A stretch of 59,610 nucleotides of DNA from Desulfosporosinus sp. (GCA_031292095.1 JARLHU010000204.1:1-59610); one strand, 5' to 3'; positions 35,025-43,515 are shown, counted from the stretch's first letter. Notes: generated by a model not told the origin, from the letters alone. Program-made: numbers and translations.

Positions 35025-35924
35025 TTATCTAGCCGTTGCACCTTGCAGATTGTAAATTTCCGGACCATTGACATGGGTAAGGGCCCGAAAAGCCACGAGA
35101 AGTTTTTTATAGATTTCCCCTGGATTCCCGTCTCCTATTTCTCGACCATCAACTTTAATCACCGGTATCAATTCAGCGGCTGTCCCGGTGAGAAAACACT
35201 CATCCGCTGTATACAGATCATGCCGTGTAAATAACTCCTCCACTGCCTTAATTCCCAGTTCACTAGCGAGGCGTATAACGGTATCCCGAGTGATGCCCTC
35301 GAGTATTCCTGCGGAAAGAGGCGGGGTTCTTAAGGCTCCATCTCGATAAATAAAGATGTTATCGGACGTGCCTTCCGCCACATATCCGTCTTGGTTAAGC
35401 ATAATTCCTTCCACAACACCCGCCTGATTAGCCTCGATCTTGGCTAGAATATTATTTAGATAATTAAGTGATTTAATCCTAGGGCTCAAGGAGTCTAAAT
35501 TGTTGCGGCGGATAGCTACGGTTTTCACTTCCAAGCCCTGATCATACATGCTTTGCTCAAAAATCTTAATTTGAGCCGCGATGCAAATTATTGCAGCTTG
35601 CGGACAATTGACAGGGTTAAGCCCTAGATCCCCTTTGCCGCGGGAAACAACCAAACGAATATAAGCATCCTTTAAACCGTTACGACGAAGGGTCTCCAAA
35701 ACAATCTCCTGCATCTCTGCTTTGGAAATGCCAATGTTCAATTGAATTGACTTAGCCGACTCATACAGACGTTTCAAATGCTCTTCTAATTTAAACACTC
35801 GCCCATGATAGGCTCGAATCCCTTCGAAGATGCCGTCTCCATATAGGAAGCCATGGTCGAAAACCGATACTTTTGCCTCTTCCTCTTGAACAAATGCACC
35901 ATTGCAGTAGATAACCAATCCCAT
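35025..35924 (-). CDS. ilvE: Branched-chain amino-acid aminotransferase
   Basis: A 299-aa fold-type IV PLP enzyme that makes the last step to valine, leucine and isoleucine. It shows VFDHGFLYGDGIFEGIR (21-37), the Schiff-base Lys151 in PRIKSLNYLNNIL, EGTSDNIF (184-191) and FLTGTAAELIPV. The ATG at 35924 is chosen over a longer frame because AGAGGTAG lies just before it and the upstream extension is the riboswitch/terminator region. First gene of the operon. Confidence 0.94.
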   Translation of the reverse strand: MGLVIYCNGAFVQEEEAKVSVFDHGFLYGDGIFEGIRAYHGRVFKLEEHLKRLYESAKSIQLNIGISKAEMQEIVLETLRRNGLKDAYIRLVVSRGKGDLGLNPVNCPQAAIICIAAQIKIFEQSMYDQGLEVKTVAIRRNNLDSLSPRIKSLNYLNNILAKIEANQAGVVEGIMLNQDGYVAEGTSDNIFIYRDGALRTPPLSAGILEGITRDTVIRLASELGIKAVEELFTRHDLYTADECFLTGTAAELIPVIKVDGREIGDGNPGEIYKKLLVAFRALTHVNGPEIYNLQGATAR

Positions 35925-36007
35925 GTGAACTACCTCTTTTCTTATGCTTGTCAGAAGTGTAACAATCTGGGTGAATAAGTGCAACTCAGATAACTTTAAA
36001 AACAAAA

Positions 36008-36052
36008 ACCCCAAGCGTAGTCCCCTAGTAACGTGGAACTTTCCGCTTGAGT
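36008..36052 (-). terminator. Leader terminator of the ilv operon
   Basis: On the minus strand CTCAAGCG and CGCTTGGG, with inner AGTTCC/GGGACT, form a stem followed by TTTTTGTTTTT. It lies between the riboswitch aptamer and ilvE, so it is the expression platform. Confidence 0.8.
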
Positions 36053-36140
36053 TTTTTCTACCCACGGTGTAAATCCATTCTGGATTCTGTACCGCTTGGA
36101 CCAGACAGGTTGCCCCCGGAACCCTAGGTACACTTCCTGC
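36053..36140 (-). ncRNA. ykkC-family riboswitch, probably ppGpp-sensing
   Basis: The minus strand carries the ykkC core in order: CTAGGGTTCCG (complement of 36117-36127), GGGGCAACC, CTGGTCCAAGCGG (around 36092-36106) and CCGTGGG-AGAAAAAA. A terminator follows. Variants of this core upstream of branched-chain amino-acid genes in Firmicutes are known as the ppGpp class (ykkC subtype 2a); the guanidine and PRPP classes control other genes. The ligand is therefore inferred from gene context. Binding would be expected to prevent termination during amino-acid starvation. Confidence 0.82.
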
Positions 36141-36177
36141 TCTGTTATATTACATTAAGATTATTAACGTTGTGTAT

Positions 36178-36206
36178 ATAATACAGAATACATTCTCAAG
36201 TGTCAA
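36178..36206 (-). promoter_or_regulatory. SigA-type promoter of the ilv operon
   Basis: On the minus strand TTGACA (36206-36201) and TATTAT (36183-36178) are 17 bp apart, placing the transcript start near 36170, just before the riboswitch. Confidence 0.75.
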
Positions 36207-36249
36207 CCCCTTTTTTATACTGGATGTTAAGGATTTCTCAAATATCCTC

Positions 36250-36279
36250 TTGTCAAAGACCGATATTACGAGGTATAAT
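36250..36279 (+). promoter_or_regulatory. SigA-type promoter of hom-thrB
   Basis: TTGTCA (36250-36255) and TATAAT (36274-36279) are 18 bp apart. The start site would be near 36286, about 40 bp before the hom start codon. It diverges from the ilv promoter. Confidence 0.7.
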
Positions 36280-36327
36280 GTCCACTATGTAAATACATTT
36301 GTTTTCATAGAGAGGAGTTGTCTGGCC

Positions 36328-37632
36328 TTGACGATTCAAATTGGTATATTGGGCTTAGGTACGGTGGGTACTGGAGTAGTAAGTATATTACAGAAAAATG
36401 CAGAGGATATCCAAACCCGAACCCATTGCGAAATCAATATCAAAGGAATTCTTGACCGCGATCTGCACAGAGCGCGCGAAGTGAGCGGAAACTTTCTACT
36501 TACAGACCAGCCAGACGAAATTCTTCAAGACCCTGAAATCGATATTATCGTGGAAGTAATGGGGGGAATTGAACCAGCCCGTACTTTTATTTTAGAAGCT
36601 CTACGACAGGGTAAACATGTTGTCACCGCTAATAAAGATCTAATTGCCCTTCATGGTCATGAACTCCTGGACGCCGCCGATAAGGCCGGGAAGGATCTCT
36701 ACTTTGAAGCGAGTGTCGGCGGTGGAATTCCGATTATAGCCGCTTTGAAAGAGTCGCTGGCCGCCAATCGCATTACCGACGTCATTGGAATTATTAATGG
36801 CACGACCAACTACATTCTGACTGCCATGGCTGAACAGGGCCGAGAGTATGCGGAAGTTCTTGCCGAGGCACAACAATTAGGGTATGCCGAATCCGACCCT
36901 TCTGCCGATGTTGACGGCTTGGATGCTGCGCGAAAACTTGCTATCCTGGCCTCACTCGCCTTTAACTCACGCGTAGCCCTCAAAGACGTATTTGTAGAAG
37001 GGATTTCGAAAATTACACGCGAGGACCTAGCCTATGCAGCGGAGCTTGGCTGTACCATCAAGCTTTTAGCCATAACTAAACACCAAGATGCCGGGATTGA
37101 AGTTCGGGTCCATCCCGCAATCTTGCCTAGAAATCATCCCCTCGCTTCTGTAAACGGGGTTTTTAACGCTATTTATGTGGTTGGAGATGCCGTCGGGGAA
37201 ACGATGTTTTATGGTCGTGGTGCTGGTTCTCTCCCCACAGGAAGTGCGATCATCTCTGATATTATGCGCATTGTTCGCAACATCCAGTCAAACTCGAAAT
37301 CTTCTATTAATTGCTCCTGTTACCTTGATCTTCCTCTTAAAGACGTCGCAGATTTCTATACCGCATTTTATGTTCGCTTACTGGTCAAAGACGAACCCCG
37401 CGTCCTCGCCACCTTGGCCCTGCTTTTTGCCGAAGCAAATATCAGCTTCGCCTCAATCATTCAAAAACCCCGCGGCGAGCATCAAGCAGAGATTGTCCTA
37501 GTGACTCATCCCTGTCGTGAAGGGGCACTTCAAGAAGCCTTAGATTCTGTCCGAGCCTATAGCAAGGTCCTTAATATTCACAATGTAATTCGCTTTGAAG
37601 GTGGTCAGGACGAAAAAAATGATTCGCGTTAA
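36328..37632 (+). CDS. hom: Homoserine dehydrogenase
   Basis: A 434-aa enzyme that reduces aspartate semialdehyde to homoserine for threonine and methionine. It shows an N-terminal Rossmann motif GILGLGTVGTG (6-16), the signature region ASVGGGIPIIAALKESLAAN and GIINGTTNYILT, the substrate-site YAESDPSADVDGLDAARKL, and a C-terminal ACT domain for feedback control (YVRLLVKDEPRVLATLALLF). A longer frame exists, but TTG at 36328 has GAGGAG 10 bp upstream and gives the family's usual N-terminus. It overlaps thrB by 14 bp. Confidence 0.94.
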   Translation: MTIQIGILGLGTVGTGVVSILQKNAEDIQTRTHCEINIKGILDRDLHRAREVSGNFLLTDQPDEILQDPEIDIIVEVMGGIEPARTFILEALRQGKHVVTANKDLIALHGHELLDAADKAGKDLYFEASVGGGIPIIAALKESLAANRITDVIGIINGTTNYILTAMAEQGREYAEVLAEAQQLGYAESDPSADVDGLDAARKLAILASLAFNSRVALKDVFVEGISKITREDLAYAAELGCTIKLLAITKHQDAGIEVRVHPAILPRNHPLASVNGVFNAIYVVGDAVGETMFYGRGAGSLPTGSAIISDIMRIVRNIQSNSKSSINCSCYLDLPLKDVADFYTAFYVRLLVKDEPRVLATLALLFAEANISFASIIQKPRGEHQAEIVLVTHPCREGALQEALDSVRAYSKVLNIHNVIRFEGGQDEKNDSR

Positions 37633-38515
37633 AATACCGGCTACCTCTGCCAATCTTGGACCAGGCTTTGACTGTCTAGGGCTAGCACTTCAGCTGCACA
37701 ACGCCATAACAGTTGAGATTGACCGACCGTTTAAAATCTCTCTGACCGGTTCATACAGTGACGGGATTCCAGCCGATGAAAGCAACCTCGTCTGGCAAAC
37801 AATGTGCCATTTTTGGGAACTTGTCCACTACCCTACCCCCTCTGTCGCCTTAACCTTTGAAAATCACATTCCCCCTGCTCGGGGCTTGGGTAGCAGTTCC
37901 GCGGCCATCGTCGGCGGTCTTGTCGCTGCCAACGTGATTGCCGGGTCACCCTATACCAAGTACGAGTTGCTCCAAGTAGCAAACACCCTAGAAGGACATC
38001 CTGACAATGTTACGCCAGCTTTGTATGGAGGGGTCACATTGTCCATACCTACCGAAAATGGCATTCTTCCGCGTGTCTTAGCCCAATTCCCAAAGTTAAG
38101 AGCGGTCGTTGTTATTCCCAACCTACTCCTGAAAACAGAAAAAGCTCGCGGGATTTTACCTCCCCATATTGCCCGCAACGACGCAGTGTTTAACATCTCT
38201 CATGCCGGACTACTTATTGAAGCCTTCATTCGCGAAGAGTATTCCTTCTTAAAAGAAGGAATGCGTGACGTCCTTCACCAAAATCAACGCGCCGTGCTCA
38301 TTCCTGGTCTGCTCGAAACCTTAGAAGCCGCCCTTCAAGCTGGGGCCTATGGAGCCGCTCTCAGTGGTTCAGGACCAACACTTTTGGCGCTCACCGAACC
38401 TGAATTTGAACAGCACATTGCTCAAAGTATGCACGATGTTTTCGAAAGGCATGCCGTTATCGCTCAAGCGTATGTCTTAGGCATAGATTCTAAAGGAGCA
38501 GACGTGATTTATTAA
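37619..38515 (+). CDS. thrB: Homoserine kinase
   Basis: A 298-aa GHMP kinase that phosphorylates homoserine in threonine synthesis. N-terminal VKIPATSANLGPGFDCLGLA (4-23), the ATP-binding loop PPARGLGSSSAAIVGG (85-100), LEGHPDNVTPALYGG, and the C-terminal GAYGAALSGSGPTLLAL are all present. The ATG at 37619 lies inside the last codons of hom, implying coupling. thrC is not in the window. A terminator follows 30 bp later. Confidence 0.95.
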   Translation: MIRVKIPATSANLGPGFDCLGLALQLHNAITVEIDRPFKISLTGSYSDGIPADESNLVWQTMCHFWELVHYPTPSVALTFENHIPPARGLGSSSAAIVGGLVAANVIAGSPYTKYELLQVANTLEGHPDNVTPALYGGVTLSIPTENGILPRVLAQFPKLRAVVVIPNLLLKTEKARGILPPHIARNDAVFNISHAGLLIEAFIREEYSFLKEGMRDVLHQNQRAVLIPGLLETLEAALQAGAYGAALSGSGPTLLALTEPEFEQHIAQSMHDVFERHAVIAQAYVLGIDSKGADVIY

Positions 38516-38546
38516 TTGAATTCGCCTTCTCTTATAATAAAGAAGA

Positions 38547-38586
38547 AGCTATCTCCCGCCTTGATTTCGCAGGAGATGGCTTTTTC
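38547..38586 (+). terminator. Intrinsic terminator of hom-thrB
   Basis: AGCTATCTCCCGC and GCAGGAGATGGC form a stem across a 9-nt loop, followed by T5 (38581-38585). Confidence 0.85.
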
Positions 38587-38622
38587 TATTTCATTGTCAA
38601 ACACTATGGTCGTAAGCTTGTA

Positions 38623-38650
38623 ACACATTAAAAAACTTGGACATATCTTA
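38623..38650 (+). promoter_or_regulatory. SigK/SigE-type promoter P1
   Basis: AC (38623-38624), 17 bp, then CATATCTTA (38642-38650). It matches the mother-cell AC-N17-CATANNNTA pattern, 93 bp before the small-protein start. Confidence 0.6.
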
Positions 38651-38742
38651 TACTATAAACAATTTACTAAATGGAACTTCTCAAAATTTCTTATCTTATA
38701 TCGCCACGTATGTGGTAGATGAAAAAAGAGGAGCTCGACCAT

Positions 38743-39078
38743 ATGTTATTTCGATCATTTGGAGTTCCGTTTAGTTCTGTTAACCCTATTGTAGGTCTAT
38801 TTAACTCTCATCCACTTGGTACACGTTTAGGAGTCGGAACAGATTCAAGTTTCTGGGTTGGCAACTTTGGTGGAATTAGAGATTGTGTCGCTATATTGAC
38901 CAACGCTCAGCTGTTTGCCAATATGGGAAAACCCATTGACGGAATCCGCCCACTTGTCCGAATCCCCATCAATCAGATTACGTTTGTATCCCTCAATAAC
39001 GAAAGAGACGAGAATAACGAAAGAAACGAAAACAACGAGGGAAACGAGAGAAACGAGAACAGAAATAACAGACGATAA
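38743..39078 (+). CDS. Small spore-coat-like protein, paralogue 1
   Basis: A 111-aa protein. The core (GTRLGVGTDSSFWVGNF, CVAILTNAQLFAN, then GKPIDGIRPLVRIPIN, ITFVS) is shared almost residue for residue with the next gene. It has a charged low-complexity tail of NE/NR repeats. No known domain is recognised. The start is set by GAGGAG and by alignment with the paralogue. A SigK-type promoter and the shared leader hairpin suggest mother-cell expression, so a coat or exosporium role is inferred. Confidence 0.7.
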   Translation: MLFRSFGVPFSSVNPIVGLFNSHPLGTRLGVGTDSSFWVGNFGGIRDCVAILTNAQLFANMGKPIDGIRPLVRIPINQITFVSLNNERDENNERNENNEGNERNENRNNRR

Positions 39079-39091
39079 CAAAGTATTGTAA

Positions 39092-39126
39092 AGAAAGGCC
39101 TAGGCGCATATGCCTTGGCCTTTCTC
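39092..39126 (+). terminator. GCCTAGG-type terminator, copy 1
   Basis: AGAAAGGCCTAGGC (39092-39105) and GCCTTGGCCTTTCT (39112-39125). Three related hairpins follow the small genes at 40.0, 46.05 and 46.3 kb. Confidence 0.75.
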
Positions 39127-39166
39127 ACTGTGAAATATGTCAACAGGGAAGGCAACCGACCTTGTC

Positions 39167-39194
39167 ACACTTTGAAAAACTTGTACATAGCTTA
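39167..39194 (+). promoter_or_regulatory. SigK/SigE-type promoter P2
   Basis: AC (39167-39168), 17 bp, then CATAGCTTA (39186-39194), 88 bp before the second paralogue. The segments downstream of P1 and P2 (to the start codons) are similar and include a TCGCCAC-GTGG hairpin in both. Confidence 0.6.
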
Positions 39195-39281
39195 TATAAA
39201 TAAATACTTACCAACGGTGCTCTCAAATTTCTTATCTTCTGTCGCCACGCTTGTGGTAGATAAAAAAAGGGGATCGACCAT

Positions 39282-39635
39282 ATGTCATTTGATTCACCAT
39301 TTAGTTCACCAGTTCAATTACCTGTTGAACCACCATTTGGGTCACCATTTAGATCACCAGTTCAATCACCCTTTAGATTACCAGTTCAATCCGCATTTAA
39401 TATACCTTTTAATCCTGCTCCCCCAAGTGTAGGTTTATCTGGCTCTTATTTAATTGGTACACGCTTGGGAATAGGGACGGATTCAAGTTTTTGGGTTGGC
39501 AGCTTTGCTGGAATACAAAATGGAGTTGCAGTATTGACCAACGCTCAACTGTTTGCCAATGTCGGAAATCCAATTGATGGAATCCGCCCCGTCGTCCGAA
39601 TCCCAATTAATCGAATTACGTTTGTATCCCAATAA
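39282..39635 (+). CDS. Small spore-coat-like protein, paralogue 2
   Basis: A 117-aa protein. An N-terminal stretch rich in Pro, Phe and Ser (repeats like SPVQ-SPFR-LPVQ) is followed by the same core as the preceding gene (GTRLGIGTDSSFWVGSF, VAVLTNAQLFANVG, PIDGIRPVVRIPIN, ITFVS). It lacks the NE-rich tail of paralogue 1. Tandem duplication is clear because leader, promoter and core all match. No family is recognised. A hairpin AAGGGTAGG/CCTACCCTC at 39645-39667 follows. Confidence 0.7.
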   Translation: MSFDSPFSSPVQLPVEPPFGSPFRSPVQSPFRLPVQSAFNIPFNPAPPSVGLSGSYLIGTRLGIGTDSSFWVGSFAGIQNGVAVLTNAQLFANVGNPIDGIRPVVRIPINRITFVSQ

Positions 39636-39643
39636 TATTTGAT

Positions 39644-39671
39644 CAAGGGTAGGATTATTCCTACCCTCTTG
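39644..39671 (+). terminator. Hairpin after paralogue 2
   Basis: AAGGGTAGG, 6-nt loop, CCTACCCT, then a short T-containing tail. Confidence 0.6.
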
Positions 39672-39698
39672 TATTCTATGGCCCCACGCCTTCCATGA

Positions 39699-39726
39699 AC
39701 ATACGATGGACATGTTGCATAAGATA
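39699..39726 (+). promoter_or_regulatory. SigK/SigE-type promoter P3
   Basis: AC (39699-39700), 17 bp, then CATAAGATA (39718-39726), 55 bp before the small ORF at 39781. Confidence 0.6.
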
Positions 39727-39780
39727 TATAAGACAACCCCATTCTCTTAAGGTTATCTTAAATAAAGGAGGTGTAACTTT

Positions 39781-39960
39781 ATGCTCGAACGTTTACTGGG
39801 TATTACAGTCGTAATAGAGTTAGCGGCAATTATTGTCTTATTTATCGTAAACGAAGTTAACGATAATAATGATAACCCTGAGAATAACAATACTAATGGA
39901 GTAACCAATGATAACAATAATTATAAAAACTATAAAAAGTATATTGAATGGAATAATTAA
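39781..39960 (+). CDS. 59-aa membrane-anchored Asn-rich protein
   Basis: It starts at ATG with AAAGGAGG upstream. One hydrophobic span (LLGITVVIELAAIIVLFIV) is followed by a hydrophilic Asn-rich tail (NDNNDNPENNNTNG, then YKNYKKYIEWNN). No family is known. The promoter and the GCCTAGG-type terminator class are shared with its neighbours, so it is likely part of the same sporulation group. Confidence 0.65.
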   Translation: MLERLLGITVVIELAAIIVLFIVNEVNDNNDNPENNNTNGVTNDNNNYKNYKKYIEWNN

Positions 39961-40003
39961 ATAGACGTACCAGCAAATGATCTTCTCACAATTCAATGTG
40001 CTG

Positions 40004-40040
40004 TAAGCCTAGGTGTTTATTAATGCCTAGGCCTTTCTCT
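40004..40040 (+). terminator. GCCTAGG-type terminator, copy 2
   Basis: AAGCCTAGGT and TGCCTAGGC flank a 10-nt loop, then CTTTCTC. Confidence 0.7.
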
Positions 40041-40093
40041 GCTCCCGCTATCGGTAAAACGACACCGCCCAAAGCTGGCAAGCTGACGCGATG

Positions 40094-40131
40094 AAAAGAC
40101 AAGGGTAGTATTTTTCCTACCCTTGTCTTTT
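40094..40131. terminator. 15-bp perfect stem, bidirectional terminator
   Basis: AAAAGACAAGGGTAG (40094-40108) and CTACCCTTGTCTTTT (40117-40131). It separates the plus-strand small genes from the minus-strand permease genes. Confidence 0.75.
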
Positions 40132-40189
40132 CTAATTCCTTTCTTCTCTCAGGAATCTCCATCGAGGTTTAAATTATAGACATTCCCAG

Positions 40190-41632
40190 TTAAAAGAAAA
40201 GCCACTCTACCCAAAAATAAAGGCTTAGCAAACTGATGAGTAGCCCAATTGGAATTACCATGATGGTTACTTTCAAACTATCCGCCCAACTGACCCTAAT
40301 CCCGCTTTTCCTGAGCAGAAATATCCAAAGAAGGTACGCTAGGGTTCCCAATGGGGTAATTAATGAGCCAATATCCGCGCCAAGAATGTTGGCCAGATAG
40401 GCAATGTGCAACGTGGGTATATCCAGCCCCATTCCTGTAAAGGTGAAGGTTCCAATCAAGACCGACGGAATATTATTAAATACGTTAGACATCACCGTAA
40501 GCAAACTGCCACTGATCAAACAGGCACTTAAATGGTTCGTTGCAATAGGCTCCCGAAGATGTTTCAAAAGCACTCCGGTGAAACCGCTATTATAAAGGGC
40601 GTAAATGACAACATAGCTACTAAATGCGTATAATATGAAATGCCAAGGCGTTTTTTTTACAATATCGTTCGCTCCTACTCCTTTCCGGTGCCATCGATAC
40701 CCCATGAGCAAGAGAGCACCGATGATGCCGATCCATTCGGTTGGGATTCCCACGCTATCCCCTAAAAACAGACCGGCTCTAATCAGAACGATAATAGCGA
40801 TACAAACCTTAAACATGGACCTATCGATTACAGGTGAATGAATAGCGTTGTCCAAAATTAGGGGAAGATGGCCAGGATGAGCTTTGTCCACTATTAGGTG
40901 AAGATGACGAGGATGAGCTTTGTCCTCTAATGAAAAACGTGGGATGGATGAGGAGGCATCGGAGTGTATTTCGTCAATATAGGCTACTGGGAGAACCATA
41001 ATGTTTTTCGGAATATCCTGACGAAAATAATAAAACAGGAGCAATGAAATTGCAGTGATACCCATCATTGAGGGAACAAACATCATAGCCACATACAAAT
41101 TCAAATCCAGTCCAACAGTTTTTAGGACGATCAGGTTGGCGAGATTACTTACAGCAATGGGCGCACTTGAGGCGATAGCTATCAATGCCCCGGAAAGAAG
41201 ATAAGGGAATCGTTGATTTGCTCTAAGGCTTAAAATCGTAACTACATTAATGATAATAGGGGTAGTGATGAGGATGCTTCCGTCATTGTTGAAAAACAGA
41301 GTCATGAGGAGACATAGTAGATTTATATACCAGTAGAGTAAAATACCTGAACCGTTGGCTCGATTTATTAGGTTAAAGGCAGCCAAGCGAAAAAAACCGA
41401 TACTGTCAAGGACAATGGACATCACGCAAGTAGACAGAATAGTAATTGAAGCCCCACTAACAATCCCCATTATTTTAAAAATATCACTCAAAGGAACGAT
41501 TCCCGCCAGGAAAATAAATAAAGCGCAAATAGTAGGGGGGATGGATTCATTAAGGCCATGAGGCCTCCAAAGAAGAAACAAACTCATTAGTGCAACTATA
41601 GTTAACGTGAATAGGGTTGTGAAATCAAGCAT
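40190..41632 (-). CDS. ArsB/NhaD-superfamily permease, copy 1
   Basis: A 480-aa protein with about 11-12 membrane spans. Family signatures: NNDGSILITTPIIINV, SGALIAIASSAPIAVSNLAN and the mirrored C-terminal NVFNNIPSVLIGTFTF and LGADIGSLITPLGTLAYLLW. These are ArsB-type arsenite/anion permease patterns. No arsR or arsC is nearby, so the substrate is open. The central cytoplasmic loop carries near-repeats (DKAHPRHLHLIV, DKAHPGHLPLIL) rich in histidine. A tandem relative lies upstream, and each is preceded by a small single-span protein. Confidence 0.87.
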   Translation of the reverse strand: MLDFTTLFTLTIVALMSLFLLWRPHGLNESIPPTICALFIFLAGIVPLSDIFKIMGIVSGASITILSTCVMSIVLDSIGFFRLAAFNLINRANGSGILLYWYINLLCLLMTLFFNNDGSILITTPIIINVVTILSLRANQRFPYLLSGALIAIASSAPIAVSNLANLIVLKTVGLDLNLYVAMMFVPSMMGITAISLLLFYYFRQDIPKNIMVLPVAYIDEIHSDASSSIPRFSLEDKAHPRHLHLIVDKAHPGHLPLILDNAIHSPVIDRSMFKVCIAIIVLIRAGLFLGDSVGIPTEWIGIIGALLLMGYRWHRKGVGANDIVKKTPWHFILYAFSSYVVIYALYNSGFTGVLLKHLREPIATNHLSACLISGSLLTVMSNVFNNIPSVLIGTFTFTGMGLDIPTLHIAYLANILGADIGSLITPLGTLAYLLWIFLLRKSGIRVSWADSLKVTIMVIPIGLLISLLSLYFWVEWLFF

Positions 41633-41772
41633 CCAGCCACGCCCTCAACGTTTAGGGACGGATCCCTTGGTACTACGATTTCCTCTTCTAAGACGGAATT
41701 GTGAGGAACCGGAGGTTTCAACAGCCAATATAAGAAGCAACCACTAATGATCATTAAAGAACCCATGAACAT
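41602..41772 (-). CDS. Small single-span protein preceding permease copy 1
   Basis: A 56-aa protein from ATG 41772 with AAAGGAGG upstream. It has one hydrophobic N-terminal span (MFMGSLMIISGCFLYWLL) followed by LKPP and an acidic tail (LEEEIVVPRD). It overlaps the permease start by 31 bp. The equivalent gene before permease copy 2 has the same layout: a span, LKPP, then a polar tail. Conserved position and shape suggest a permease accessory subunit. No family is known. Confidence 0.65.
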   Translation of the reverse strand: MFMGSLMIISGCFLYWLLKPPVPHNSVLEEEIVVPRDPSLNVEGVAGCLISQPYSR

Positions 41773-41948
41773 ATTTATTCCTCCTTTTCCAAAGAATTTT
41801 CAAGTAAATCCTTATTGTTTTTACATCGTTTTTACTTAGATATTTCTACATTATAATATGTATTTAGGGACAACTTGGTGCATCTCGGATCATTTGATCT
41901 GAGCGTCATATACGTCCATTCGCTAACGCTTGACTTGTTGCACGCATG

Positions 41949-41984
41949 AAAAGGGAGTAGTTCAATTGGACCTACTCCCTTTTC
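41949..41984 (-). terminator. 12-bp stem terminator after permease copy 2
   Basis: AAAAGGGAGTAG (41949-41960) and CTACTCCCTTTT (41972-41983) lie immediately beyond the stop codon of the upstream permease. Confidence 0.75.
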
Positions 41985-41985
41985 T

Positions 41986-43515
41986 TTAAGAAATTATCTT
42001 ATAAACCCATTCCACCCAATATGGCAAAATTATCAAGGTGAACAAAACAGTCGGAGGTATGGCAATGATCGTAACCTTAACATAATCTTTCCAGTTTACC
42101 TTAACATTGTGCTCCTTTAGGATATGCATCCATATCAAAGAAGCCAGCGTCCCGATCGGCAATAACAAGGAACCTACGTCACTTCCGATCACACTAGCTA
42201 AATATGCTATCTTTAACGTGAGCGGGTCCAACTGCATATTCGATAACGTGAGTGTTCCTATCAATAAAGCAGGATGATTGTTAAAGAAGATAGACAAGAG
42301 CGATATAAGCGCCCCCATAATTAAGCTGGCGTTGTGCAAATCGCCTGAAACCAATGGTTTTAAAAAACCAATCAGCCAATTCGTTAACCCGATGTTGTTT
42401 AGTCCATAAATGATGACATACATGCTGAACGCAAATACAAAAATGTGCCAGGGCGTTTTTTTTAATAAATCTGAAGGAGATATATTAAAAAACAACCACC
42501 GCCAGCCGAGCAACAATAAGGAACCCGATACAGCCACCAAATCAATGGGAATGCCCAAATATGAAGCGATAAAAAGGCTCACTCTTACGAGAAAAACAAA
42601 GAAAAGAATATTCCGCATGAATTTATTTCGATTATTAATGGTAGGGGCCTGAACTGCTGGGTGATGGTATGAGTGATGCTCCGGAGAACGACCTGGATGA
42701 TGACCTGGATGATGACCTGGATGATGACCCGGATGATGACCCGGATGATGACCCGGACGATGACCTGGATGATGACTAGGATGATGACTCGAACGATGAC
42801 CCGCATGATGGCCTGGTGGAAGGTTAGGTGGATGATCAGGACCAATATGCGGGTCATCGAATCGAATTTTTATTGATGGAAGTATACGCGGTAACCTTCG
42901 ATAGAAACATAGAAACAAAAGGAATAACAAAAATAGCAATCCGAGGGTGGCCGGTACAAACATCATGGCAGTATGCATATATAAAGTCATTCCTACGATT
43001 TTCAAAGCAATTAGGTTGACAATATTGCTGACTCCGATCGGAGCACTTGAGGCTGTTGCAATTAATGCACCTGAGATAAGATAAGGAATCTTATCTTGAT
43101 TTTTTAGCCTAAATTGCTCAAGTAAGATGAGCAGAATGGGCGTCGTTATTAATATACTTCCGTCGTTGTTAAAAAAGAGGGTCATCAGAAAGCAAATTAA
43201 ATTCACGTACCAAAAGAGGCGGATACCTGAACCCTTTGCCCTAGAGGCTAATCCCTCCGCAGCCCAATAAAAGAACCCAAAGCTTCCCAAGACATTAGCC
43301 ATCACGATCGTTGCTATAATGGTTATAGCGGCACCGCTTATCGTAACGCCAATCTTTCCCAAATCCGCCACGGAGACACTTCCGCTCAGAAAGACAAAAA
43401 AAGCCCCAGCCGTTGCGGGGATCGCTTCGTTGAGCCCGTTTGGTCGCCAGAGAATAAGAATGATTGTAAGCATGAAGGCGGTGCTCGTGATGGCAATCAT
43501 GGCAGAACCTGGCAT
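41986..43515 (-). CDS. ArsB/NhaD-superfamily permease with His-rich loop, copy 2
   Basis: A 509-aa relative of copy 1: FNNDGSILITTPILLIL, SGALIATASSAPIGVSNIVN, and in the second half NNHPALLIGTLTLSN, VIGSDVGSLLLPIGTLASLIW. The central loop between the two halves (about residues 222-288) holds more than 20 histidines as HHPG/HRPG tandem units, encoded by 12-bp DNA repeats. Such loops suit divalent metal binding. The ATG at 43515 has AAAGGAG upstream; the preceding small gene ends 15 bp before it. Confidence 0.87.
   Translation of the reverse strand: MPGSAMIAITSTAFMLTIILILWRPNGLNEAIPATAGAFFVFLSGSVSVADLGKIGVTISGAAITIIATIVMANVLGSFGFFYWAAEGLASRAKGSGIRLFWYVNLICFLMTLFFNNDGSILITTPILLILLEQFRLKNQDKIPYLISGALIATASSAPIGVSNIVNLIALKIVGMTLYMHTAMMFVPATLGLLFLLFLLFLCFYRRLPRILPSIKIRFDDPHIGPDHPPNLPPGHHAGHRSSHHPSHHPGHRPGHHPGHHPGHHPGHHPGHHPGRSPEHHSYHHPAVQAPTINNRNKFMRNILFFVFLVRVSLFIASYLGIPIDLVAVSGSLLLLGWRWLFFNISPSDLLKKTPWHIFVFAFSMYVIIYGLNNIGLTNWLIGFLKPLVSGDLHNASLIMGALISLLSIFFNNHPALLIGTLTLSNMQLDPLTLKIAYLASVIGSDVGSLLLPIGTLASLIWMHILKEHNVKVNWKDYVKVTIIAIPPTVLFTLIILPYWVEWVYKIIS
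42697..42815 (-). repeat. 12-bp tandem repeats encoding the His-rich loop
   Basis: About nine imperfect copies of ATGATGACCTGG-type units on the plus strand, inside the permease gene. They encode HHPG on the coding strand. Copy-number change in steps of four residues is likely. Confidence 0.8.

Noticed and set aside
42697..42815. Possible CRISPR array
   Set aside because: The repeats are 12 bp, directly tandem without spacers, and lie in an open reading frame.
42673..42876. Plus-strand frame of MMTRMMTW-type repeats
   Set aside because: It is the antisense of the 12-bp repeats that encode the His-rich loop of the permease; no ribosome site and no sense as a protein.
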